In this document: positions 7,612-13,678 of the stretch, in pieces
Numbering within the stretch: position 1 is the first letter of the stretch
How the letters are laid out: every line of letters starts with the position of its first letter
Notes under the pieces: generated by a model
Seen by the model: the letters and a program-made list of their open reading frames with translations, nothing else
What the model was told of the DNA's origin: nothing
Database searches by the model: none
Position numbers and translations under genes: made by a program
Assembly (NCBI GenBank): GCA_023245695.1
Contig: JAHFJT010000005.1
Location: 1-20,502 of the forward strand
Length of the DNA stretch: 20,502 bases
Direction: 5' to 3'
From: Candidatus Peregrinibacteria bacterium
Lineage (GTDB): Bacteria; Patescibacteriota; Gracilibacteria; UBA1369; UBA12463

Positions 7612-8190
7612 ATGAATCACCCCCTTTCCATTGCAGAAACGCCGACCGAGATCGTCGATCCTCTCTCGATAGATATGGATATTGGATTCGAACTTCTGTG
7701 TATCGCAGAACGGGATAATGCAGACTCGCTGGCTCATGCTCGAGTTATGCTTTACACCAAGAATGGACTTCCTATTCGTGGAAATGAAATATTGCCAACG
7801 CTAGTGCAGCAAGCACACGCTGCACGAGAAGTACTCGCAAAGAAAAAAGCCAATGGCTCACAAGACCCGGAACTCCGTGAAACAAAAACACAGCATGGAG
7901 CGATATGGAACATATCATACAAACTCCTTGATGACGTCGTCGTCAAAACATACGAAAGTGATAGCGGCGAAATCGCCATGGTTCACATTACCCCAGACGG
8001 CAAAATACCATGGCACTATATCTCCACAGGCGCACTAGTTATTGCCGAGGATGATACAGAAGAAATGGGCGCTCAAACATTTGAAAGACTCATTGATCAA
8101 TCAGCTCCGCTTATTCAAGAGATCCAACAAAGTATCGGAGAGATGACGAATACATTGAGAAAAATAACAGACACACTGGAGAATACATAA
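7612..8190 (+). CDS. Unknown soluble protein
   Basis: I do not recognise this 192-residue protein. It is acidic and has no signal peptide or membrane helix. The middle (about 45-150) looks like an alpha/beta domain: 'ARVMLYTKNGLPIRGNEILPTLVQQA', a Lys/Ala-rich helix, then strands 'GAIWNISYKLLDDVVVKTYE' and 'EIAMVHITPDGKIPWHYIS'. The last 45 residues ('MGAQTFERLIDQSAPLIQEIQ' onward) form an amphipathic helix with Ile/Leu heptad spacing that could be a short coiled coil. The start is the only ATG that keeps the full frame. It follows the 6933 gene on the same strand and converges on the 8257 gene, with 66 bp between their stops. Confidence 0.65.
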   Translation: MNHPLSIAETPTEIVDPLSIDMDIGFELLCIAERDNADSLAHARVMLYTKNGLPIRGNEILPTLVQQAHAAREVLAKKKANGSQDPELRETKTQHGAIWNISYKLLDDVVVKTYESDSGEIAMVHITPDGKIPWHYISTGALVIAEDDTEEMGAQTFERLIDQSAPLIQEIQQSIGEMTNTLRKITDTLENT

Positions 8191-8199
8191 CATACAAAT

Positions 8200-8269
8200 G
8201 CTAAAAAACCCTCTTCGCTCAATTTCTCAGAGTTCTCCTCGTTCTGATCTGCATCGCTAAAAAATCCTC
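8200..8269. repeat. Direct repeat GCTAAAAAAnCCTC, 56 bp apart
   Basis: GCTAAAAAACCCTC (8200-8213) and GCTAAAAAATCCTC (8256-8269) match at 13 of 14 positions. The second copy contains the last codons and stop of the minus-strand 8257 gene; the first lies in the intergenic space. It may be a duplicated gene end or the trace of a small insertion. Confidence 0.5.
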
Positions 8270-8508
8270 ACGGCATCTTCCAAAACAACAAAACCTGCCT
8301 GGCGCACGGCATCAATAATATGCTGCCTTTCTGCCATAGCATGAACCTCAACCACCTCCTTGCGGCCACCATAGACCATCACGACGGCTGGCTGCGCGTT
8401 AAGAAAGGCATTTCCATTCTTCAGAAGAGATTGAGATGCTGGTCCAAATCGTGGATCCATAGAAGAAGAACAGTCGACAATAACTTTTTTAAGGGTACGA
8501 GGAGCCAT
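8257..8508 (-). CDS. Small protein with VWA-like DxSxS motif
   Basis: This 83-residue protein begins with a basic stretch and a hydrophobic strand ending in 'VIVDCSSSMD' (about 9-18). DxSxS after a buried strand is the first part of the MIDAS metal site of von Willebrand factor A domains, and an Arg/Lys-containing helix and a second strand ('AVVMVYGG', about 41-48) follow in the expected order. A full VWA domain is about 180 residues, so this would be only its first third, or an unrelated protein that shares the motif by chance. It lies 116 bp downstream of the PEP-synthase-like gene on the same strand. An AT-rich TATATT-like -10 lies about 15 nt before the ATG. There is no Shine-Dalgarno sequence. 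Confidence 0.55.
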   Translation of the reverse strand: MAPRTLKKVIVDCSSSMDPRFGPASQSLLKNGNAFLNAQPAVVMVYGGRKEVVEVHAMAERQHIIDAVRQAGFVVLEDAVRIF

Positions 8509-8665
8509 GCAGTTAAAAGTACAATATAAGAGAGAGATATATCAGATTCCAGGAGAGAAAGCTACGGAATTCCTTGCCGAGACAAAGATTGTGGCTGTAG
8601 GACTCGAAGGCGCAACCTCGCCATTTATAGACGTTCAATTTTCTGGCGAATGCCATCAGAAATAA
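8507..8665 (+). CDS. Possible 52-residue ORF, divergent from the VWA-like gene
   Basis: An open frame of 53 codons starts at an ATG that overlaps the start codon of the minus-strand 8257-8508 gene (shared CATG) and ends in TAA inside the 3' end of the minus-strand 8625-9758 gene. The product, MQLKVQYKREIYQIPGEK followed by 'ATEFLAETKIVAVGLEGA', has a protein-like alternation of strand and helix, and the 116 bp between the flanking genes is otherwise unexplained. GGAG lies only 2 nt before the ATG, too close for a normal Shine-Dalgarno, and no promoter is clear. It could equally be chance. Confidence 0.3.
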   Translation: MQLKVQYKREIYQIPGEKATEFLAETKIVAVGLEGATSPFIDVQFSGECHQK

Positions 8666-9758
8666 TTCGAGCTTCGCTCATCTGCTGAAAGCGATCTTCA
8701 CCCAAGGTATCAATAAGTGACGCGACTCCGTGCGGATCACGCAGCGCAATCTGAACGAGTCGAGTAGCCTGATGAGAAAGCGCGGGTTTGAAATCAGGGA
8801 AGTACCCTTTCATCGAGAGTGGTTGATCGCCAAACTCAAGATCGTCAGAAGTTTGACGTACGGAAAGAAGGTAAGGAGTTCCCGGATGAGCTCCTTCAAA
8901 AGCAGCAAACTGAGCGCGATTCAGCGTCCGAACGACTTTTAATTGAATACCTTCCGGGGGTGTAACGCCAAAATTTCTCATTAATTTCGAGTCACCCTTT
9001 TCACCATCAAGAGCAAAATCTGCAGATCTCTTCTCTGCAAAATGTCGAATCTGAAAAAGTTTTGGACCAGGCAAAACATTTCCTTGAAAAACAGCACCTT
9101 CAAATTGAAAAGCCTGTGAGTCAGGAAGCTGAGCAGCATCCTCTATCCAGCGACTCAATCTCAAACCATCCTCTGCATAGGGCCTCATGAAATCGCCCAG
9201 ATATGCATATGAAAGTCGCCCCCGTCGATCAAAATCAAAAGAGAGATGTCGAAAATGATTTCGCTCAAGTTCATATGGCGTAGAAACGTCAACCATGCGG
9301 GCATCTTTTCTATTCGGATGCTGTGTGACCAGTGTTCTCGGATGCTTCGCAGGGCTCAGATATGGAGCCACGGAAACCGTAACCCGATCAGGATCATATC
9401 CATTACTCTCTCTTCGAGCATATTCCAAAACTCGTGGATCGTGACACTTTCGCCGGATCTCATCCACAACTTTTCTCACGCCAAACCAAGTCTGCTCCGC
9501 GATCATGGTTGGCATCGTATCCACCATCCCCGCCCAGTCAGATTGTTCGCTCGTTCTTACGATCACCTTATCAGTATCAAAATCCTTACAGGCCGCCCAC
9601 ACTTTTCGACGAGCAGACCAAGAAAAACTCTCTCCGGGTTGAAGAATTTCAAATGGCAAAACACGATCAGCACCACCTGTGACATTTTCTCGAAAGTAGA
9701 GAAGTGAGCCATGCTTACCGCCAAACTCTTCGATGTGCTGCTTTAATTTAGCTTCCAT
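8625..9758 (-). CDS. Probable PEP-synthase/PPDK nucleotide-binding-domain-like protein
   Basis: This 377-residue soluble protein resembles the N-terminal ATP-grasp-like domain of PEP synthase, pyruvate phosphate dikinase and their relatives. Supporting blocks are 'KVIVRTSEQSDWAGMVDT' (64-81), like the family's VRSSA...SFAGQ..T motif; a conserved-looking strand 'RVTVSVAPYL' with 'TLVTQHPN' (125-149), like 'VVVQ.M....GV.FT.HP'; and 'QFEGAVFQG' with 'LFQIRHF' (218-240), like 'ieWa..dg..yiLQaRP'. The first block lacks part of the usual motif. There is no phospho-His or PEP-binding domain, so it is not a full PEP synthase. The C-terminal 130 residues are unassigned. Function is unknown; phosphotransfer to a partner is one possibility. 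It begins at an ATG with no ribosome binding site. Confidence 0.55.
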   Translation of the reverse strand: MEAKLKQHIEEFGGKHGSLLYFRENVTGGADRVLPFEILQPGESFSWSARRKVWAACKDFDTDKVIVRTSEQSDWAGMVDTMPTMIAEQTWFGVRKVVDEIRRKCHDPRVLEYARRESNGYDPDRVTVSVAPYLSPAKHPRTLVTQHPNRKDARMVDVSTPYELERNHFRHLSFDFDRRGRLSYAYLGDFMRPYAEDGLRLSRWIEDAAQLPDSQAFQFEGAVFQGNVLPGPKLFQIRHFAEKRSADFALDGEKGDSKLMRNFGVTPPEGIQLKVVRTLNRAQFAAFEGAHPGTPYLLSVRQTSDDLEFGDQPLSMKGYFPDFKPALSHQATRLVQIALRDPHGVASLIDTLGEDRFQQMSEARIISDGIRQKIERL

Positions 9759-9790
9759 AAGGCAAAATAAGAGGTTTTATAGTAATACTT

Positions 9791-9818
9791 TTAACAGAAT
9801 TGTCAACGGGTGTATAAT
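9791..9818 (+). promoter_or_regulatory. Promoter of the 9851 small gene
   Basis: TTAACA (9791-9796; 5 of 6) and a perfect TATAAT (9813-9818) are separated by 16 bp. Transcription would start near 9825, giving a leader of about 26 nt before the ATG at 9851. Confidence 0.6.
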
Positions 9819-9850
9819 AGCCATGTCCACACACCTTCACCCTCCATCTC

Positions 9851-10075
9851 ATGAGCTTCATGAAATACATTCCCGGGGTCGAGACGGCAAAAGAATTGGC
9901 AGCCAAACCATTTAGCTGGCTCAGGCAAAAAGGCAGCGAGGTATTTCATGGTGCCGTCGATAAAGTGATTGGCGGTGTTCAAGGTGCCACACGAATGGCA
10001 CTCATGGCCGCACTCAAAGGCATGATGAGTATTCCCGTGATCGCCATGAAGGAGCCGAAGAGTGGTCACGACTAA
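9851..10075 (+). CDS. Small unknown protein with amphipathic helix
   Basis: I do not recognise this 74-residue protein. It has a basic first half with aromatic residues ('KPFSWLRQKGSEVFHG') and a second half rich in Gly, Ala and Met ('IGGVQGATRMALMAALKGMM', about 41-60) that could form an amphipathic or membrane-associated helix. It ends in a short charged tail. A good promoter lies just upstream. An ATG at 9823, in another frame and closer to the promoter, opens only a 30-codon frame and is less likely. The gene's last 4 bases overlap the 3' end of the convergent trmB-like gene. Real expression is supported mainly by the promoter and the intact frame. Confidence 0.55.
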   Translation: MSFMKYIPGVETAKELAAKPFSWLRQKGSEVFHGAVDKVIGGVQGATRMALMAALKGMMSIPVIAMKEPKSGHD

Positions 10076-10812
10076 AGAGCCTCGCATCCTTTCCACGCAA
10101 GACGATGGATCGTTTTGAGCGTATCAGAAAACTCCTTACTCTCAATAGAAATACCAAACATGTCGTGGTGAAGATTGAGAAGAAGCACTTTATTGTCAAA
10201 GATAGAGATCGATGAAAAAAGCGTTCCTATAGCAGAAGAAAACATACGCATATCTCGATGCTGAGACTTATTTTTTGGCTGATACGATGCGTGCGTCTTT
10301 GTATTTTCGGTAATGGCATACAGCATAATTTTTCTCTTCGCTCGTTCTCGAATAAAATCCTTCATAAAGTCGACACCCATACGCTCAAGATCGTTGTGCG
10401 CACAGAATTCATATACCGGTGTTTCACTTTCCAAAAGCCCAAGGTACGCTTTCCGGCAACCTTCAAGTCCTTCAAAAAACAATACCTTTGGAGGTGAACT
10501 GAACGGATTTTTGAATTCAGACAAAAGCGGAATCACCTTCTGAAGTATGAGCTGCTGAGACGATAGCTCCTTGCTTTTCTCCTGGTCAAGATCTCGTGGA
10601 TCCGCATAAAAATAGAGCACTCTCCCCTTTTGCGAACGTCGCACGTATCCTCGCTTGAGAAGATTATCAAAGAGAAAAAGTACGGTCGCCTTCGGAAAAC
10701 CCGTTTTCTTCGCAATGACAGAAGCGGGCTGGGTACCATACTCCAGAAGCGCAAGGTACGCCTTCGCCTCTTTATCAGAGAAACCAAGATCGGTAAGCTG
10801 TTTAATGATCAT
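10072..10812 (-). CDS. TrmB-family transcriptional regulator
   Basis: This DNA-binding regulator of the TrmB family (first described for archaeal sugar control, also common in some CPR bacteria) has 246 residues. The N-terminal winged helix-turn-helix is clear at about 3-70: 'LGFSDKEAKAYLALLEYG' is the family's 'GLs..EA.vYlaLl..G' block, and 'ASVIAKKTGFPKATVLFLFDNL' is the recognition helix region. A helical linker follows. The C-terminal domain (about 105-246), with 'PKVLFFEGLEGCRKAYLGLL' and 'FMKDFIRERAKRKIMLYAI', matches the sensor-like part seen in short TrmB proteins. No sugar-binding residues can be named. It is divergent from the TPR/HD gene pair, which is the natural target to test. 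An inverted repeat touches its start codon and could be an autoregulatory operator. Confidence 0.85.
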   Translation of the reverse strand: MIIKQLTDLGFSDKEAKAYLALLEYGTQPASVIAKKTGFPKATVLFLFDNLLKRGYVRRSQKGRVLYFYADPRDLDQEKSKELSSQQLILQKVIPLLSEFKNPFSSPPKVLFFEGLEGCRKAYLGLLESETPVYEFCAHNDLERMGVDFMKDFIRERAKRKIMLYAITENTKTHASYQPKNKSQHRDMRMFSSAIGTLFSSISIFDNKVLLLNLHHDMFGISIESKEFSDTLKTIHRLAWKGCEAL

Positions 10813-10834
10813 ATCGTCAGTAATTAATGACGAT
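10813..10834. promoter_or_regulatory. Inverted repeat, candidate TrmB operator
   Basis: ATCGTCA (10813-10819) and TGACGAT (10828-10834) are perfect inverted arms around an 8-bp AT-rich spacer. The repeat sits immediately before the start codon of the regulator gene and in the space shared with the divergent TPR gene. A second, AT-rich palindrome TGATAT-TTAG-ATATCA lies at 10871-10886. Binding by the neighbouring TrmB protein is an inference from position. Confidence 0.45.
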
Positions 10835-10906
10835 AAATATATACATCCTATTTTATTAGCTGTAAATAGATGATATTTAGATATCAGTATTTAATAACAA
10901 AAAGAC

Positions 10907-11752
10907 ATGGATCGAATATATGATCAGAGATTATCACAGCTTTACATTGACTTACGGGCCAAGCCGCCGAGGCATCAAGCCGAGGCAATACAAAAAGTAC
11001 CGACAGAAAAAGTAAGAGAATTTGGAAAAGATTCTACCCCAGCAGGACTACTCAGAATGTTCCGGGATAGACTTCATGAAATTTCACAGGACAATTTAAG
11101 TGACTTTGAAATTGGAAGAATACTCTTTGCCAATCAGCAAGAAGCAGCAATGAAATATTTTCAAAGGGCCGTCCAGCAAGGAAATGCAAGAGCCTATGCA
11201 TATATAGGCGGCATGCATCTAGCAAAAGGAGGAATGCAAGAAGCATATACCGCACTTCAAAAAGGCACCGACTCTGAAGCCAAGTTACTGCTCAGTAACT
11301 ATCAATCGCAAATAGGAAATCTCGATGAAGCGACGGGAACAATACAGGAGGCAATCAGAATGGCGACGCAAGAAGAAAATCCAGCAAAAGGAGGGATGTA
11401 CAAAAATCTAAGCGCACTCCTCCTGCAACAAGGAAACCACGAACAGGCCCTAGAGTACGCATGGCCTGCAGCAAGAGGAGGATTTCCGGAAGCCTATCAA
11501 ACTATTTGCGCGATATATCATGCGCTGGGAAATGACCGCCTCATGTGTGATGCCTTAAACGAAGCAGCGCGATTTGGCTATGGTCCAGCGATAGTGGCAT
11601 CCGTGATCATGCTGCATGAAAGCGGAGAATCCAAAGAGGCAGAGGAAAATATGGCCCTTCTGGAAGAGACAGGCTATATGCCAAGGCCAGAAGAACAGAG
11701 TCAAATGGCATTCGCAAAAGCAGGAGGGCAAGTAAACCAATCGATAAACTAA
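10907..11752 (+). CDS. TPR/Sel1-like repeat protein
   Basis: This 281-residue soluble protein is built of helical hairpin repeats. Repeat-like units begin at about residue 75: 'EAAMKYFQRAVQQGNARAYAYIG', 'GGMQEAYTALQKG', 'GNLDEATGTIQEAI', 'GNHEQALEYAWPAARGG' and 'ALGNDRLMCDALNEAARFGYGPA'. The 'A...Y..G' and 'A...A...G' spacing is that of TPR or Sel1-like repeats, which bind protein partners. The first 70 residues are charged and helical without clear repeats. There is no signal peptide or membrane helix. It is followed after 19 bp by the HD-domain gene in the same direction, so the two are probably one operon, divergent from the TrmB-type regulator. Confidence 0.75.
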   Translation: MDRIYDQRLSQLYIDLRAKPPRHQAEAIQKVPTEKVREFGKDSTPAGLLRMFRDRLHEISQDNLSDFEIGRILFANQQEAAMKYFQRAVQQGNARAYAYIGGMHLAKGGMQEAYTALQKGTDSEAKLLLSNYQSQIGNLDEATGTIQEAIRMATQEENPAKGGMYKNLSALLLQQGNHEQALEYAWPAARGGFPEAYQTICAIYHALGNDRLMCDALNEAARFGYGPAIVASVIMLHESGESKEAEENMALLEETGYMPRPEEQSQMAFAKAGGQVNQSIN

Positions 11753-11771
11753 TTCCTTAATTTCATTCTCT

Positions 11772-12332
11772 ATGACAACTCGAAATCAGGCATTCACCAT
11801 TTTACAGAAGCACATCCACGACCGATTCCTGATTAATCACCATCTCAGTAGCGAAACCGTCATGCGAGCCTTTGCTCGACACTTCGGAGAGAATCAGGAG
11901 CTATGGGGTATCTGTGGTCTCCTCCATGATCTGGATTGGGAGTGCACAAAAGAAAACCCTTCCGAGCACACGAAAAAGGCTGCAGAAATATTACGCGCAG
12001 AAGGTATCGAAGAAGAAATTATTCATGCCGTTCAAGCTCATCATCCGACGGCAAGTGACATATGGCCATCAAATCTCATGGAAGAGTGCCTCTATACAAC
12101 CGAAGAGCTCACAGGTCTCATTATAGCTTGTGCCCTCATTCAGCCAGATAAAAAACTGGCAAGTGTAAGCGAACAAAGCGTCTTGAAGAAACTCAAAAAT
12201 CTCAACTTTGCAAAAGGCGTCAATCGAGAAATCGTCGGACGCGCTCCAGAAGTTCTCGGCATGACCATGGATCAAATCGTCGCCATAAGCCTGAAAGCCA
12301 TGCAAGAAATAGCAAACGAGCTGGGGCTATAG
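11772..12332 (+). CDS. HD-domain phosphohydrolase (HDIG-type)
   Basis: This 186-residue single-domain HD protein carries the metal-ligand pattern of the superfamily: His24 in 'INHHLSSETVMRAFA', the His52-Asp53 pair in 'GLLHDLDWE', His66 in 'NPSEHTKKAAEILR', and H90-H91 in 'AVQAHHPTA'. A further Asp in the last third would complete the site. These enzymes cleave phosphate esters of nucleotides or other small molecules; the substrate cannot be read from sequence. The motif is HDxDxE, not the HDxxED of (p)ppGpp hydrolases, so it is not an obvious replacement for the lost hydrolase of the relA/spoT gene. It is the second gene after the TPR protein (19 bp) and is followed by a large hairpin shared with bL25. 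Confidence 0.82.
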   Translation: MTTRNQAFTILQKHIHDRFLINHHLSSETVMRAFARHFGENQELWGICGLLHDLDWECTKENPSEHTKKAAEILRAEGIEEEIIHAVQAHHPTASDIWPSNLMEECLYTTEELTGLIIACALIQPDKKLASVSEQSVLKKLKNLNFAKGVNREIVGRAPEVLGMTMDQIVAISLKAMQEIANELGL

Positions 12333-12356
12333 CTCCCCTCTCCTTTTCCACACAAC

Positions 12357-12455
12357 AAAAAAAGAGAGAATGATTGATGTTTCGAGGAGAACATTCTGCA
12401 GCCAATCTTTGATTGGCGAAGCCGTTCTTCGAGAAACTCAGTCATTCTCTCTTTT
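12357..12455. repeat. Nested three-helix hairpin between HD gene and bL25 (structured element, copy 2)
   Basis: Arms: outer AAAAGAGAGAATGA (12360-12373) with TCATTCTCTCTTTT (12442-12455), 14 bp perfect; middle TTTCGAGGAGAAC (12380-12392) with GTTCTTCGAGAAA (12424-12436), paired except for two adjacent G-A mismatches and one G-T pair; inner GCCAATC (12401-12407), loop TTT, GATTGGC (12411-12417). It lies between convergent genes. Read on the minus strand it ends in T7 eight bases after the bL25 stop and could terminate that transcript; on the plus strand it follows the HD gene by 24 bases. The core matches the inverted copy at 6791-6884. Confidence 0.85.
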
Positions 12456-12462
12456 GTAATCT

Positions 12463-13149
12463 TTACTTCTTCGCAGCAGGCTTTGCGGCAGCAGCTGGGG
12501 CTTTTGCAGCGGCTCCGGCGGCAGGTGCGCCAGCGGCTGGAGTTGCGGCAGCGGCAGCAGTGGTTGCAGCGGCAGCAGTAGCAGCCTCATCCTCCTTACG
12601 TGGAGGAAGAACCGTGATAACTGGCTCATCGGCATCGAGCATGATATGAATCTTGTCAGAAACCTTGAGGTCTCGGACATGAATAACATCCTGGAAGGTC
12701 TTCAATCCAGAAACGTCAACAACGAGAGACTTCAAGAGATCGCCTGGCAAACATCGGACCTGAATTTCGTGATGTGTAAGACTCAAGACACCACCAAAGT
12801 CCTTGATCGCAGGAGCGATACCCGTAACTTCAAGTGGAATAGATGTGGTAAGAAGGTGATCCATTCGAACATTCAAGAAATCTACATGATCAATAGAGTC
12901 AGAGATCGGGTTGAACTGAACGTCCTGAACGAGAACCTTGAAAGACTTGTTGCCATCGAGGCTCATATCAATAAGGGAACTTTCACCAGCATCCTTGAAG
13001 ATTCGTCGGAATGACTGGTACTCCATAGAGATCGAGAATGGAGCGCTTCCTGGACCGTAGACCACGGCAGGAATTCGCTTCTCTCGTCGGAGAGATGAAG
13101 GATTAAGATCTTTATCTCGTGTTTGAGCTTCTAAAACGAGGGTATCCAT
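12463..13149 (-). CDS. rplY: Ribosomal protein bL25, CTC (general stress protein) type
   Basis: bL25 binds 5S rRNA in the large ribosomal subunit. The chosen ATG at 13149 gives 228 residues and starts 'MDTLVLEAQTRDKDLNPSSL', the normal family start; an in-frame ATG at 13188 would lie only a few bases from the predicted transcript start and is less likely. The 5S-binding N-domain ('LRREKRIPAVVYGPG', about 19-33) is followed by the CTC-type beta domain ('HVDFLNVRMDHLLTTSIPLE', about 90-109, to 'PVITVLPPRKEDEA'). The last 40 or so residues are almost only Ala, Pro, Gly, Lys and Thr, a common low-complexity tail in this family. Its promoter is strong and faces away from ybaB. The structured hairpin lies directly downstream. 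Confidence 0.93.
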   Translation of the reverse strand: MDTLVLEAQTRDKDLNPSSLRREKRIPAVVYGPGSAPFSISMEYQSFRRIFKDAGESSLIDMSLDGNKSFKVLVQDVQFNPISDSIDHVDFLNVRMDHLLTTSIPLEVTGIAPAIKDFGGVLSLTHHEIQVRCLPGDLLKSLVVDVSGLKTFQDVIHVRDLKVSDKIHIMLDADEPVITVLPPRKEDEAATAAAATTAAAAATPAAGAPAAGAAAKAPAAAAKPAAKK

Positions 13150-13197
13150 AGGATGGGGCGTAACAAAATACGTATAAAAAATTGACAAAGCGGGCGC

Positions 13198-13226
13198 ATT
13201 GTAACGAAAAAACTGCCTTAAGACAA
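13198..13226 (-). promoter_or_regulatory. Promoter of rplY
   Basis: Minus-strand TTGTCT (13221-13226) and TACAAT (13198-13203; 5 of 6) are 17 bp apart. The predicted transcript start near 13191 supports the ATG at 13149 with a leader of about 42 nt. Confidence 0.65.
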
Positions 13227-13255
13227 GTGCTTTTTGGCCTAAAGCGGCGAGGGGT

Positions 13256-13284
13256 TTGACGTCCCGAGTCAGCTTCAGTACAAT
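13256..13284 (+). promoter_or_regulatory. Promoter of ybaB-mltG
   Basis: TTGACG (13256-13261; 5 of 6) and TACAAT (13279-13284; 5 of 6) are exactly 17 bp apart, among the best promoter matches in the window. The leader is about 40 nt without a Shine-Dalgarno sequence. Confidence 0.75.
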
Positions 13285-13329
13285 CTCAAGTGCTCCGCCT
13301 GCAACCTTATTATATTACCGACCAAACCC

Positions 13330-13653
13330 ATGGGAGTCTTCCAACAAGCCAAAGACATGTACAAGCTTCAGAAAGAGGCAAAAGCTATTAAAAAAGAGCT
13401 CGCCAATATCCACATCGAGGCTGAAGAAGATGGCGTCGTCGTCACCATCAACGCCGAAATGGAAGTGATCAACGTAACCATTTCTGATGAGGCCGCTCAG
13501 GACAAGGGCCGACTTGAAAAAAATCTCGTAAAGGCTTTCAACAAGGGCCTCAAGAAGGGTCAGGAGATCGCCGCAGAAAAGATGAAGGGTGTCATGAGCA
13601 TGATGGGCATGGGCCAGGAAACAGCTGCAGGCGACGCACCTCCTCAGGCATAA
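13330..13653 (+). CDS. ybaB: YbaB/EbfC-family nucleoid-associated protein
   Basis: This small DNA-binding protein of the YbaB/EbfC family forms a dimer with tweezer-like shape and coats the nucleoid. The 107-residue length is typical. It starts with the family's long helix ('FQQAKDMYKLQKEAKAIKKE'), then 'LANIHIEAEEDGVVVTINAEMEVINVTISDEA', the beta-sheet part matching the conserved 'v.v..nG...v..v.I' block, and a second long helix ('LEKNLVKAFNKGLKKGQEIA'). The final Met/Gly-rich tail with 'MGMG' is usual for the family. The typical partners dnaX and recR are not next to it; instead mltG follows after 25 bp, probably in the same transcript. Confidence 0.9.
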   Translation: MGVFQQAKDMYKLQKEAKAIKKELANIHIEAEEDGVVVTINAEMEVINVTISDEAAQDKGRLEKNLVKAFNKGLKKGQEIAAEKMKGVMSMMGMGQETAAGDAPPQA

Positions 13654-13678
13654 CTCCACAAGGCATAACCACAAACCT

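Noticed and set aside
9823..9915. 30-codon frame starting at the ATG 4 nt after the TATAAT
   Set aside because: It is too short and its composition (many His, Pro, Ser) is not protein-like; the 74-residue frame from 9851 is better.
11772..12332. Small alarmone hydrolase that replaces the lost Rel hydrolase
   Set aside because: The motif is HDLDWE, not HDxxED, and the order of the other ligands is that of general HDIG proteins.
12413..12649. Plus-strand Ala-rich open frame
   Set aside because: It is the complement of the Ala/Pro-rich tail of bL25; the repetitive composition keeps several frames open.
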